NCBI RefSeq assembly: GCF_021650975.2
Contig: NZ_CP091285.1
Location: forward strand, 4,340,001-4,404,000
DNA: 64,000 nucleotides
Direction of reading: 5' to 3'
Source: Flavobacterium jumunjinense
Lineage (GTDB): Bacteria; Bacteroidota; Bacteroidia; Flavobacteriales; Flavobacteriaceae
Each line of letters opens with the position of its first letter. The first letter of the stretch is position 1. The position numbers and the translations under genes were made by a program. Under the pieces are notes generated by a model. That model had not been told where the DNA came from. It saw nothing but the letters and a program-made list of their open reading frames with translations, and searched no databases. Positions 34,046 to 42,633 of this stretch are shown piece by piece.

Positions 34046-35216
34046 CAATCTCTTTAATTTCAAAAGGCTTAACTTCATTTATCAAAACTAAGCCATCAAT
34101 TACTTCCCAAAGATATAAAGGTGTAAAAGAATGTCCCATAAATCTCGATTCGATTATACTTTCACTAGGGTACGTTTTCTCAGTAATATACTTTGCTGTA
34201 CCATCAAATTCTTGATTTATTTTATATTCAATACTGTTTTCAATCGCTTCTGGAATTGTCTTAGGCTTGCTTTTATTTAGGTAGTTATATTTCGTACCTG
34301 ATAAGGAAGTATAGGCAATATAAAAATAGTCGTCTTTATATTTTTCAAACAATTGATTTGCAAATGTAATTCGGTTATTTTGATAAAAAGGAAGAGGAAT
34401 TGATTTCGGAATTTTTAACAAATGAGTACTCGATCCGAAAAGTACAACTTTCTCTTCTGGATATTGCGAACGAATGAAATCGAAATTCATACACATTCCT
34501 ATATCTCTTTTATCATCTCCATCATAGGGTGTATTTGGTTTATCTTCAAATAGAAAAATCATATTCTTTAAAGCTTCACAAAAGAAATAATCGTCTTTAT
34601 TTTTAGGTTTAAAAGTTGCCAATATCTTCTCAGAATAATCTATAATTTTTCGTTTCACCTTTTTGTTGTTTCGAAACAAAGCACTAAGATTCGCAATATT
34701 CGCTTTTTCAATATACTTTATAAAATCGTTCTTTTCTTCTTGAGAAAGTACTGTTACTTGCTCTAAATCTTCTGCTATATTTTTAGCAAAACTAACTCCA
34801 GAAAAAGCAGGATCGAACCCTAAAAACTTTACCTCATTTCCTTTTTTATTTTGTTCATAAACAAACGAATACAACGCTTCCATTTCTTTAGCATTGAGCA
34901 TTCTATACATCGCTTTTTCGTAGTTCGAAATATCGTTATCTATAACAAAACGTTGGTGTGCTTTATAAAACTCATACATATTACCTTCTATTGCGATAAT
35001 TTTATATCCTTTTTCAACAACCAATTTCTTTATTAAATCGATGCGGTAGGTTGTAATAGTACTTTCTTGATGCGTAGGATCTCCTAATCCAACAATAGTA
35101 ACATTTTCTGGTAGTGTTTTAAGAATAGTATCATTAATACTGTAGCTATCTTCTTGTGCTTCAATAAATGTTATGTTACCTATTAATATGCATAAAATTA
35201 AGAAAAAGTGTCTCAT
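34032..35216 (-). CDS. Erythromycin esterase (Ere)-like protein, exported
   Basis: 394 residues. Signal peptide MRHFFLILCILIGNITFIEA. The Ere/EreA-ChaN-like fold is recognisable: VGLGDPTHQES (Asp46, His49 at the active-site loop), KGYKIIAIEGNM, then KFLGFDPAF and RDIGMCMNFDFIRSQYPEEKVVLFGSSTHLL with the second His. Family members hydrolyse macrolide lactones through His/Glu; here Asp46 takes the place of the usual Glu, so macrolide activity is doubtful. The protein would be periplasmic or outer-surface. A good promoter (35241-35270) precedes it. Confidence 0.75.
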   Translation of the reverse strand: MRHFFLILCILIGNITFIEAQEDSYSINDTILKTLPENVTIVGLGDPTHQESTITTYRIDLIKKLVVEKGYKIIAIEGNMYEFYKAHQRFVIDNDISNYEKAMYRMLNAKEMEALYSFVYEQNKKGNEVKFLGFDPAFSGVSFAKNIAEDLEQVTVLSQEEKNDFIKYIEKANIANLSALFRNNKKVKRKIIDYSEKILATFKPKNKDDYFFCEALKNMIFLFEDKPNTPYDGDDKRDIGMCMNFDFIRSQYPEEKVVLFGSSTHLLKIPKSIPLPFYQNNRITFANQLFEKYKDDYFYIAYTSLSGTKYNYLNKSKPKTIPEAIENSIEYKINQEFDGTAKYITEKTYPSESIIESRFMGHSFTPLYLWEVIDGLVLINEVKPFEIKEIDEHK

Positions 35217-35240
35217 CTATTTTGTTTTTTTGATTGCGGG

Positions 35241-35270
35241 TAAATTTAGAATAAATGAAGCTATGAGCAA
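35241..35270 (-). promoter_or_regulatory. Promoter of the Ere-like gene (minus strand)
   Basis: On the minus strand TTG (35270-35268), 19 bases, then TAAATTTA (one mismatch to TAnnTTTG). Confidence 0.6.
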
Positions 35271-35393
35271 AAATCTTACGAAAACTTTAAGAAAATAAAC
35301 TACAACATAGTAATCAATTAAAAAATTATCAACGATAACGTTTTCGTAAACAAGCATTACTTAAAATCATGGTTTTAAACACATTAAAGAGGT

Positions 35394-35401
35394 TATATTT
35401 G
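35394..35401 (+). promoter_or_regulatory. -7 element TATATTTG of the GH8 gene
   Basis: Exact TAnnTTTG match, 23 bp upstream of the start codon at 35425. Confidence 0.6.
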
Positions 35402-35424
35402 TTAGAACAAATAAACATAACAGT

Positions 35425-37302
35425 ATGAAAAAACCAAATCTAAGGATTAAGTCTCTTTTCTTAATTCTAATGGCAACAGTGTGCCTAAACACTACTGCTC
35501 AAACGCAACCTTTTCCTGCCAACAAAATCTATTCAAATGGACTTTTACCAAATAATAGAAACAGTCAGGATGCCATCAGTAATTACAACATTTGGAAAGC
35601 CAACTTTTTAGAACCCTGTAGTAATGGTCGTTACAGAGTGAAATTTGACAATCCAAGTCAAACAGTTTCTGAGGGAATCGCTTATGGTATGCTATTAACA
35701 GCTTATGCTGGCGAACAAACTATTTTTAACGGACTGTGGAATTATTACAAAGACAATAGAGACGTAGCTGGATTGATGAACTGGAAAATTAACGGTTGTA
35801 ATGGTGGAGCTGCTGGAACAGGTGGAGCTACCGATTCTGAAGTTGATGCTGCCATGGCTCTTATTGTTGCTGATTATCAATGGGGTTCATCAGGAGGTAT
35901 TAATTATAATAATGATGCAAAAACCTTGATTACTGCCATTAAAGTACATGAAGTAGAAGCGGGAACATTTGTATTGAAACCTGGGGAATTTGGAGGAGAA
36001 TTAATTACCAATCCTTCCTACTTTGCTCCTGCTTATTTTAGAAAATTTGCTAGCTTTATGAATGATTCATTTTGGAACAATGTAGCCGATAAATGTTATG
36101 AAATCATCAACAACAACCTTACCGTAAATAATGCTGCTGGTGGATTAGTATCTGATTGGTGTACTGCTTCTGGAAACTACTCTAGTTTGGCAAGTGGTTA
36201 TGCAAATGGTGGAACAAAATATACCTATGACGCAGCTCGAACACCTTGGAGAATTGCAGTAGATTATGCTTGGTATGGAAATAATCAAGCTAAAAATTAT
36301 TCTAAGAAATCGTCCGATTTTATTAGAGTAACTAAAAATGGTTCTCAAAATATTGTAGATGGTTACAATCAAAATGGTAGCAATCATGGGCAATATCATA
36401 ATTCTACTTTTGTTGGTGCTTTTGCTTCAGCTGCAATTGGTGGAGATAATCAAGCTCATTTGAATAATTCCTACTCCGATTTAATTGGAATTAATGAACC
36501 TTATTCCTATTACAACCAAACACTTAAAACAATCTATTTATTTCTTTTAACAGGTAACTTCTATCTTCCTGAAGGTACAGTAATAAATCCTCCTAGTGAT
36601 GGTATTATTGATGGAACAGTATATAAAATCATAGGCAAACAAAGTGGTAAAAGTGTAGATGTTACCGATGTATCAACAAATAATGGTGCGAATGTGCAGC
36701 AATGGGCTTATGGAGGTGGAAATAATCAAAAATGGAGAGCCGAAAGTGTAGATAATGGGTATTGGAAGTTAGTAAACAGTAACAGTGGTAAATGTCTAGA
36801 AGTGAGCGGTTATTCCAATGCAGACGGAGGCAATGTGCAACAATGGGATTATGCAAACCATAATTACCAACATTGGAAAATTGAAGCCAATGGTGACGGA
36901 TCCTATAAAATGATTAATAGAGGAAGTGGAAAAGCAATGGACGGTGCAGGAAGTAATAATGGAGCAAATATTCAACAATGGGCCTATGGTGGTGGGAACA
37001 ATCAAAAATGGATATTTTCCGATGTCAACGCTACAAACAAAGAAAATAGTGCAATAAATGAAGATGATACAACAGTAACAACTGTTTTCCCTAACCCTAC
37101 CACAGGAATAGCAAATCTATCTGTTACTGCAAATGCAACCGTTACTTTATTCGATTTATTAGGAAAAGAAATTTGGAAAAAAGAAACTAAGATTGCTGAA
37201 ACGATACAACTCGATTTAAGTAAATTTAATAACGGTGTATACATTATACAAGTAAACAGCAATGGAGTTACAAATTCTCAAAAAATAATAGTACAAAAGT
37301 AG
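35425..37302 (+). CDS. Secreted GH8 family glycoside hydrolase with ricin-type lectin module and T9SS tail
   Basis: 625 residues. Signal peptide 1-25. Residues about 30-385 are a GH8 domain: QTVSEGIAYGM (Glu83, general acid), the signature GATDSEVDAAMAL (135-145, Asp137 and Asp141) and RTPWRIAVDYAW. GH8 enzymes cut beta-1,4-glucans, xylan or chitosan; which one is not decided. A ricin-type beta-trefoil (about 397-535) follows, with three QQWAYGGGNNQKW-like QxW repeats. The C-terminus (FPNPTTGIANLSV to KIIVQK) is a T9SS type A sorting domain. Like the CBM6 protein at 20033, it would be outer-surface carbohydrate machinery. Strong promoter and terminator flank it. Confidence 0.92.
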   Translation: MKKPNLRIKSLFLILMATVCLNTTAQTQPFPANKIYSNGLLPNNRNSQDAISNYNIWKANFLEPCSNGRYRVKFDNPSQTVSEGIAYGMLLTAYAGEQTIFNGLWNYYKDNRDVAGLMNWKINGCNGGAAGTGGATDSEVDAAMALIVADYQWGSSGGINYNNDAKTLITAIKVHEVEAGTFVLKPGEFGGELITNPSYFAPAYFRKFASFMNDSFWNNVADKCYEIINNNLTVNNAAGGLVSDWCTASGNYSSLASGYANGGTKYTYDAARTPWRIAVDYAWYGNNQAKNYSKKSSDFIRVTKNGSQNIVDGYNQNGSNHGQYHNSTFVGAFASAAIGGDNQAHLNNSYSDLIGINEPYSYYNQTLKTIYLFLLTGNFYLPEGTVINPPSDGIIDGTVYKIIGKQSGKSVDVTDVSTNNGANVQQWAYGGGNNQKWRAESVDNGYWKLVNSNSGKCLEVSGYSNADGGNVQQWDYANHNYQHWKIEANGDGSYKMINRGSGKAMDGAGSNNGANIQQWAYGGGNNQKWIFSDVNATNKENSAINEDDTTVTTVFPNPTTGIANLSVTANATVTLFDLLGKEIWKKETKIAETIQLDLSKFNNGVYIIQVNSNGVTNSQKIIVQK

Positions 37303-37323
37303 TCTTCAAGACGAATACTAACT

Positions 37324-37356
37324 AAACCAGTTCACTTTTTGGACTGGTTTTTTTTT
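37324..37356 (+). terminator. Rho-independent terminator of the GH8 gene
   Basis: AAACCAGT (37324-37331) pairs with ACTGGTTT (37343-37350), followed by a run of T. It lies 22 bases after the stop codon. Confidence 0.9.
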
Positions 37357-37443
37357 ATGAAATAGAGCCTTTTCGAGTCTTCTTCTAATTTCATTTAAAC
37401 AGCCTTCAATTTCATTAATAGAAGTTTGGTTTTAAAAATTGAC

Positions 37444-37451
37444 TACCTTTG
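37444..37451 (+). promoter_or_regulatory. -7 element TACCTTTG of the hydrolase gene
   Basis: Exact TAnnTTTG match. It sits at a TTG codon that would otherwise extend the hydrolase frame, which argues for the downstream ATG at 37536. Confidence 0.6.
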
Positions 37452-37535
37452 AAAACAGTATTGCCCAATATAGAATCATCTTTTAGATTGGAACAAAATA
37501 TAGCTTTTTATTTAATACTTTTTTCAAAAACAACT

Positions 37536-38501
37536 ATGCCATTTATCCCTCATTCCGATTATAATATTGCTGTTCCTTTTATGCATAAACACAAACATGT
37601 TTCTACCATTTATGCTGGTATGTTTAAAAACTTTAGTGTACCTAATTATAAAAGAGAAACACTAGAATTATCGGATGGAGATTTTCTGATGGTGGATTAT
37701 AACTTAGAAAACACACAAAAAGCAGTAATTTTATGTCATGGCTTAGAAGGCAATTCCAGACGACCTTATATAAACAGTTGTGCTACCTATTTCTTAGCAC
37801 GAAATTATGGTGTTTTTGCATGGAATAATCGCAGTTGTGGTGGTGCTATGAATCGTTTGCCTCGTTTGTATCATCATGCTGCTATTGAAGATTTAGACGC
37901 AGTGGTTCAATTTGCGCTTACAAAAGTAGAAGAAGTCTATCTTATTGGTTATTCTATGGGTGGTGCACAAGTATTGAACTATTTTGGAAGAACACAAAAC
38001 ATGAGTTCGAAAGTGAAAGCAGGCATTGCTGTTTCTGTACCAGTAGAAGTTCGATCGAGCGCAGAATCTTTAAAACAAGGCTTCAATAAAGTATACATGA
38101 ACAACTTTACTTCTGGTTTAAGTAAGAAGCTAAAAATAAAAGCCCAACAATTTCCAGAGCTACTCGATTGGAGTAAGATTAAAGACATTAAAACCTTTGA
38201 TGAACTCGATGATAATTTTACGGCTCCACTTCATGGTTTTAAAGATCGGGAAGATTATTATTTTAGTGTTTCTCCTGCTAGGAACATTGAGAATATTTCC
38301 AAACCTGTTTTAATAATTAATGCCTTAGACGATCCTTTTTTAGGCGATGATTGTTATCCAGTTGATTTGGCTACCGAACATCAGTATATTCATTTAGAAA
38401 CACCCAAATATGGCGGACATTGTGCTTATCCTATGAAGAATACGTTACATTCCTATGCCGAAATTAGAGCTTTTTCTTTTATTGAGGGTTTGAAGCGGTA
38501 G
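37536..38501 (+). CDS. YheT-type alpha/beta hydrolase
   Basis: 321 residues from ATG 37536. The frame could extend to a TTG at 37449, but that codon lies inside a -7 box. The fold and motifs are those of YheT/ABHD1-3 hydrolases: HGLEGNSRRPYI (oxyanion region), GVFAWNNRSCGG, GYSMGGAQVLNYF (nucleophile Ser), DDPFLGDDCYP (acid) and GGHCAYP (His). Members are thought to act on lipids or esters. It is separate from the GH8 gene by a terminator. Confidence 0.88.
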   Translation: MPFIPHSDYNIAVPFMHKHKHVSTIYAGMFKNFSVPNYKRETLELSDGDFLMVDYNLENTQKAVILCHGLEGNSRRPYINSCATYFLARNYGVFAWNNRSCGGAMNRLPRLYHHAAIEDLDAVVQFALTKVEEVYLIGYSMGGAQVLNYFGRTQNMSSKVKAGIAVSVPVEVRSSAESLKQGFNKVYMNNFTSGLSKKLKIKAQQFPELLDWSKIKDIKTFDELDDNFTAPLHGFKDREDYYFSVSPARNIENISKPVLIINALDDPFLGDDCYPVDLATEHQYIHLETPKYGGHCAYPMKNTLHSYAEIRAFSFIEGLKR

Positions 38502-38702
38502 ATTATCATTTTACCTCACAGCTAATTAATCTTTTCTAAAAATATTTTTAATTTTATACCATACTCTTTTATGAAATGGTAGTTTAAATCCTTGAACTGA
38601 AAAAGATTGTAAATTCATTTTGAGTTGCTATAAAATCAGTTATGTCTAATTTATAAATATCATCTCAAAAGGGATTGTTTTTTTATTGATGGTGTCTTTT
38701 GG

Positions 38703-38834
38703 TTACCTATAGCCCATCCCTAAAGGGATTTTTAAAAATAATACAGTGTATAAAATTAATCCCAAATAACTTAAAACAGATATCCCATATACTATTGCAA
38801 AATTTTCCTGTTCATTTTTAAAAATTGTATTCAT
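38703..38834 (-). CDS. Small membrane protein (43 residues), intact copy of a duplicated gene
   Basis: Reads MNTIFKNEQENFAIVYGISV followed by a hydrophobic helix and LFLKIPLGMGYR. The hydrophobic stretch from about residue 12 to 36 spans the membrane once. A second copy, same strand, lies at 39734-39863 with 57 percent or so of residues matching in an ungapped reading-frame alignment. The conserved codon frame between the copies is the main support that this is a protein. It lies just downstream of the lipoprotein gene at 38885. Function unknown. The rest of the 383-base gap 38502-38884 is AT-rich with no other gene. Confidence 0.5.
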   Translation of the reverse strand: MNTIFKNEQENFAIVYGISVLSYLGLILYTVLFLKIPLGMGYR

Positions 38835-38884
38835 AAATTATATATTCAATAAGTAAAACATGTATTAAAGAGTAATCTAATATA

Positions 38885-39508
38885 CTAATTAACAGAACTA
38901 TCTATATATACCCAGTTATATTTAGCTCTAAAATCCTTTACCATCTTATGTATAGCATCATCAATAAATCTATCCAATTTTGTTGATACAGCTACATCAT
39001 TATTCCCTACTATTTTATCAATACCTTGATAATATCTTTCAAATACTACGACTCTTTTATTCAAATCATAAACTGTAATAGTAGCTACTAAAATATTTTC
39101 CAAACTTTTATCTGGATACAATTGTAATTTAGGCAATTCCTTTTTTACTAAATTAATCTCTGTTTCAATTAGGTAATCACAATTCGTTTGTTCTTTATAA
39201 AACGATAACACATTTGTATCTTTCTTTAAAACTTCATTTAAAGTAGCCATATTATTAAAATCACTTATGCTTTTTAATGTTTTAGTATCCTTTTGTAATT
39301 CTTTTTTATAGTGCTCTATTGTAGTAGAAATAAATGATTTACTAATATTATGAACAATTGGATCGTCAACCAACCAATTCCCTTTGTCTAGTTTAACATT
39401 TACTGCAACAACTTTTGTATCAGCATAAATTGTCGAATCAGAAGTTGCACATGAATTGAACAAAACAAATAATAAAAAGAGAATAGTACATTTTATATTA
39501 TTTTTCAT
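38885..39508 (-). CDS. Lipoprotein of unknown function
   Basis: 207 residues. MKNNIKCTILFLLFVLFNSC is a lipoprotein signal (Cys20). The mature part looks like a curli CsgG or LPP20-like alpha/beta domain: TKVVAVNVKLDKGNWLVDDPIVHNISKSFISTTI, CDYLIETEINLVKKE, NILVATITVYDLNKRVVVFERYYQG. The family is not certain. The gene lies between two copies of the small-membrane-protein segment, one on each side. A -7 box is 48 bp upstream. Confidence 0.65.
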   Translation of the reverse strand: MKNNIKCTILFLLFVLFNSCATSDSTIYADTKVVAVNVKLDKGNWLVDDPIVHNISKSFISTTIEHYKKELQKDTKTLKSISDFNNMATLNEVLKKDTNVLSFYKEQTNCDYLIETEINLVKKELPKLQLYPDKSLENILVATITVYDLNKRVVVFERYYQGIDKIVGNNDVAVSTKLDRFIDDAIHKMVKDFRAKYNWVYIDSSVN

Positions 39509-39555
39509 GTTTATTTTAAAGATTATTTAATTAAGGTCTTTTTTATTTCGGCAAA

Positions 39556-39563
39556 CAAATCTA
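39556..39563 (-). promoter_or_regulatory. -7 element TAGATTTG (minus strand)
   Basis: Exact TAnnTTTG on the minus strand, 48 bp upstream of the lipoprotein gene at 39508. Confidence 0.5.
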
Positions 39564-39733
39564 AACAAACATTCTAAAATAATTTTAATTAGTTTTAAAA
39601 TGTTGTGCAACTCAAGCAACCAAAAAAATGGCTTCATTAATCTCGTTGAAATTATATATTACTTTTTGCGCTAACCAAATTGGTTTTTATATATCATCAT
39701 TAAAGGGATTCTTTCACTTATAGCTTTTTTGGG

Positions 39734-39863
39734 TTACCCATAGACCATACCTAAAGGAATTTTTAAAAATAATATGATGTGTAACGTTCATATCAAATAA
39801 CTTAAAACAGATAATATATATACTATTACAAACTTCTTATGTTTAGTTTTAAAAATTGCATTC
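39734..39863 (-). pseudogene. Degenerate second copy of the 43-residue membrane protein
   Basis: The minus-strand frame reads NAIFKTKHKKFVIVYILSVL, SYLI, an in-frame stop, then LHIILFLKIPLGMVYG to the stop at 39734-39736. It aligns without gaps to the intact copy at 38703-38834. There is no ATG at the matching position. It is therefore a decayed duplicate, or the protein reads through the stop. The surrounding DNA (39690-39866) is similar to 38656-38836 as a whole. Confidence 0.6.
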
Positions 39864-40004
39864 CTGATTTTTATCCTTAAATAATTTGTAATATCCAAAA
39901 CAACCAAAATTTCAGCATATTACCAATTCTTATTTTGTTCTTTCACAAGGAAACAAAGCTCATTTCACGCTCTAAAGCTAAAAAATCATACTTTTAATTT
40001 CAAT

Positions 40005-40151
40005 ATATTTACTAAAAGTAATATATTATTTACCTTTAGTAAATATTTATATACTTAAAGTTAATTTTAATATACTAAAAGTTAATAATATGAATTTAAA
40101 AGTATTAACTTTAATACCTAAAGTATATACTTAATGTATTAAAGTAAGTAA
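40005..40151. repeat. Degenerate 21-bp tandem array, 7 units, upstream of the second HTH gene
   Basis: Seven 21-base units can be cut in register. The word AAAGT occurs at 40015, 40057, 40078, 40099, 40120 and 40141, every interval a multiple of 21, and unit 2 keeps AGT in the same phase (40038-40040). Units 3 and 4 share TATACTWAAAGTTAAT. Unit 1 contains ATTTACTAAA, N3, AATA, the core also present in the array at 13171-13527. The last unit ends 4 bases before the HTH start codon. The 647-base gap 39509-40155 otherwise holds only the decayed small-protein copy. Confidence 0.75.
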
Positions 40152-40155
40152 TTTT

Positions 40156-40482
40156 ATGAAAAAAGGGAAAAACAACATTGATACAGGGACATTATTGAGT
40201 GATTTTATATCAAAAAACAAAATAAATAAGTCCGAATTAGGGAAAACGATCAATAGAGATGGTGTTTCTATCTTAAAATACACGCAGAACAGGAGTATAC
40301 AAACAGGTATTTTAATAGAACTTTGTTATGCTTTGAAGCATAATTTCTTTCAAGATATAGCGAATCAATTACCCGATAATTTTTCGGTAAAAACACATAA
40401 GAAAGAAGAAATAGATGCCTTAAAAGAAGAAATTAAAGTCTTAAAAATTCAGAATGAGTTATTAATGAAATTGAAGTCTTAA
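40156..40482 (+). CDS. Small HTH-like/coiled-coil DNA-binding protein, array-associated (paralog 2)
   Basis: 108 residues, homologous to the protein at 13635-13964. N-terminal helices DTGTLLSDFISKNKINKSELGKTINRDGVSILKYTQN take the HTH positions (KSELGKTINRDG as turn region). Then IELCYALKHNFFQDIANQLP, and a C-terminal coil IDALKEEIKVLKIQNELLMKLK with leucine heptads. Basic residues cluster at both ends. The ATG sits 4 bases after a seven-unit 21-bp array. Either the array is the operator for autoregulation or it is the main target, e.g. a partition- or nucleoid-like site. Confidence 0.75.
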   Translation: MKKGKNNIDTGTLLSDFISKNKINKSELGKTINRDGVSILKYTQNRSIQTGILIELCYALKHNFFQDIANQLPDNFSVKTHKKEEIDALKEEIKVLKIQNELLMKLKS

Positions 40483-40568
40483 ATTACCGATGGAAGGAAC
40501 ACAGCGTAAGGGAATTTAAGATTGTGTTTCAATTTTTAATTTTCAACTTCCGACTTTATAAATTGCCA

Positions 40569-40599
40569 TTGATTTTTGATTTATCTTTTCGTACTTTAG
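40569..40599 (+). promoter_or_regulatory. Promoter of the carboxylase gene
   Basis: TTG (40569-40571), 20 bases, then TACTTTAG (one mismatch to TAnnTTTG), 45 bp upstream of the start codon. Confidence 0.6.
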
Positions 40600-40644
40600 C
40601 GAACCAATTGAAAAACCAACTATAAAAAAGCACAAAACAACTAC

Positions 40645-42288
40645 ATGGATTTAAATTTCAACAAAAACGAAGACCACAATAAACTTTTAGTATCCGATTT
40701 AAAACAACGTTTCGCCCAAGTAAAACTAGGAGGTGGACAAAAACGTATCGATAAGCTTCATGCGGAAGGAAAAATGACAGCTCGTGAACGTATTGACTAT
40801 TTGTTAGATGAAAAAGCGAAAAGTATCGAAATTGGTGCTTTCGTTGGCGATGGAATGTATGAAGAACACGGTGGTTGTCCTTCTGGTGGTGTGGTAGTAA
40901 AAATAGGTTACATTCAAGGAAAGCAATGTATCGTTGTTGCCAATGATGCTACTGTGAAAGCGGGTGCTTGGTTTCCTATTACTGGAAAAAAGAATTTAAG
41001 AGCGCAAGAAATTGCTATAGAAAACAGATTACCTATCATTTATTTAGTAGATTCTGCAGGGGTATATTTACCAATGCAAGATGAAATTTTTCCAGATAAA
41101 GAACATTTTGGTCGCATTTTTCGTAATAATGCTGTAATGAGTAGCATGGGGATTACCCAAATTGCTGCCGTTATGGGAAGTTGTGTTGCAGGTGGTGCCT
41201 ATTTACCTATCATGAGCGATGAAGCGATGATTGTAGACAAAACGGGAAGCATTTTCTTGGCAGGAAGCTATTTAGTGAAAGCGGCTATTGGAGAAAGTAT
41301 CGATAATGAAGTATTGGGTGGTGCAACAACACATTGTGAAATTTCGGGAGTTACCGATTTTAAAGCGAAAGATGATGCCGATGCCTTAAAAAGAATCAAA
41401 AGTATTGTTGGTAAAATTGGTGATTTTGACAAAGCAGGCTACAACCGTGTGAAAGCAGCAAAACCTACTTTAGATCCGAAAGATATTTACGGAATTTTAC
41501 CAAAAGCAAGAAACGAACAATATGATATGAAAGAGATTATCAATCGTTTGATTGATAATTCTGAGTTTGACGAATACAAAGAGGGTTACGGGCAAACAAT
41601 TATTACGGGATATGCTCGTATTGATGGTTGGGCAGTAGGAATTGTTGCCAATCAACGTAAGATTGTAAAAACAACTGCAGCAAAAACCAAACCGAGCGAA
41701 ATGCAATTTGGTGGTGTAATCTATTCGGATTCTGCCGATAAAGCAACTCGTTTTATTGCCAATTGTAACCAAAAGAAAATTCCGTTGGTCTTTTTACAAG
41801 ATGTTACAGGATTTATGGTTGGTAGTAAAAGTGAACATGGCGGAATTATTAAAGATGGTGCCAAAATGGTAAATGCTGTTTCTAATTCGGTTGTACCAAA
41901 ATTCACTGTGATTGTAGGAAATAGTTATGGTGCTGGAAACTATGCGATGTGTGGAAAAGCATATGACCCTCGATTGATTTTTGCATGGCCAAGTGCAGAA
42001 TTAGCAGTAATGGGTGGTACACAAGCTGCAAAAGTTTTAGCACAAATTGAAGCTGCTTCTTTAAAGAAAAAAGGACAAGTGGTAGATGAAAAAGTAGAAA
42101 AAGAATTATTCGACAAAATAAAAGCACGCTATGATGAGCAGGTTTCTCCTTATTATGCTGCTTCTCGTTTATGGACCGATGGAATTATTGATCCTTTAGA
42201 TACACGTACTTGGATTTCTATGGGTATTGAAGCGGCAAACCACGCTCCTATTGAAAAACCGTTTAATCTGGGTGTGATTCAGGTTTAA
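40645..42288 (+). CDS. Acyl-CoA carboxylase carboxyltransferase (beta) subunit
   Basis: 547 residues, full length for the biotin-dependent carboxyltransferase beta family (propionyl-, methylcrotonyl- or acetyl-CoA type). Two crotonase-fold halves are seen: N-half with GGGQKRIDKLHAEGKMTARERI, VANDATVKAGAWFP and GSCVAGGAYLPIMSD; C-half with VFLQDVTGFMVGSKSEHGGIIKDGAKMV and VGNSYGAGNYAMCGKAYDPRLIFAWPSAELAVMGGTQAA. The sequence looks closest to the methylcrotonyl-CoA carboxylase beta type. It needs a biotin carboxylase/BCCP partner; none is adjacent in this window. Confidence 0.92.
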   Translation: MDLNFNKNEDHNKLLVSDLKQRFAQVKLGGGQKRIDKLHAEGKMTARERIDYLLDEKAKSIEIGAFVGDGMYEEHGGCPSGGVVVKIGYIQGKQCIVVANDATVKAGAWFPITGKKNLRAQEIAIENRLPIIYLVDSAGVYLPMQDEIFPDKEHFGRIFRNNAVMSSMGITQIAAVMGSCVAGGAYLPIMSDEAMIVDKTGSIFLAGSYLVKAAIGESIDNEVLGGATTHCEISGVTDFKAKDDADALKRIKSIVGKIGDFDKAGYNRVKAAKPTLDPKDIYGILPKARNEQYDMKEIINRLIDNSEFDEYKEGYGQTIITGYARIDGWAVGIVANQRKIVKTTAAKTKPSEMQFGGVIYSDSADKATRFIANCNQKKIPLVFLQDVTGFMVGSKSEHGGIIKDGAKMVNAVSNSVVPKFTVIVGNSYGAGNYAMCGKAYDPRLIFAWPSAELAVMGGTQAAKVLAQIEAASLKKKGQVVDEKVEKELFDKIKARYDEQVSPYYAASRLWTDGIIDPLDTRTWISMGIEAANHAPIEKPFNLGVIQV

Positions 42289-42306
42289 AAAAGTTGAAAA
42301 ATATAA

Positions 42307-42633
42307 ATGAAAGTATATTATAGCACTGAAATGTTCTCTACCGATAAATCAAATGAAAATAGTCTTTTACAGAATGAAATTTCTGAAAATGATACTTTAG
42401 AGAAGATTATAAATAGGATACATGAACAATCTCAAATTCCTAAAATAAAAAAAATAACTTTAGATGATGATAGGGCTTTTGAAATTATATATGATCATTA
42501 CTATTTCTTTGAAAATACAAGTTCAAAATACCATTTTGTAGATGATTACACAAAAAAAATAAACGAATTAAGCGATTTTTCAAAGGATAAAGAACTCACA
42601 ATAATTATTGACCGTGGAGGATTGGTTAATTAA
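42307..42633 (+). CDS. Small hypothetical protein upstream of the TauD-like gene
   Basis: 108 residues, acidic, soluble, not recognised. It reads MKVYYSTEMFSTDKSNENSL and continues through IHEQSQIPKIKKITLDDDRAFEIIYDHYYFFENTSSKYHFVDDYTKK. It starts 18 bp after the carboxylase and overlaps the next frame (42608) by 26 bases. Either it is a partner of the downstream dioxygenase or the two were one gene now split; no homology supports the second view. Confidence 0.5.
   Translation: MKVYYSTEMFSTDKSNENSLLQNEISENDTLEKIINRIHEQSQIPKIKKITLDDDRAFEIIYDHYYFFENTSSKYHFVDDYTKKINELSDFSKDKELTIIIDRGGLVN

Noticed and set aside
37449..37535. N-terminal extension of the alpha/beta hydrolase to a TTG
   Set aside because: The TTG is part of a TACCTTTG -7 box.
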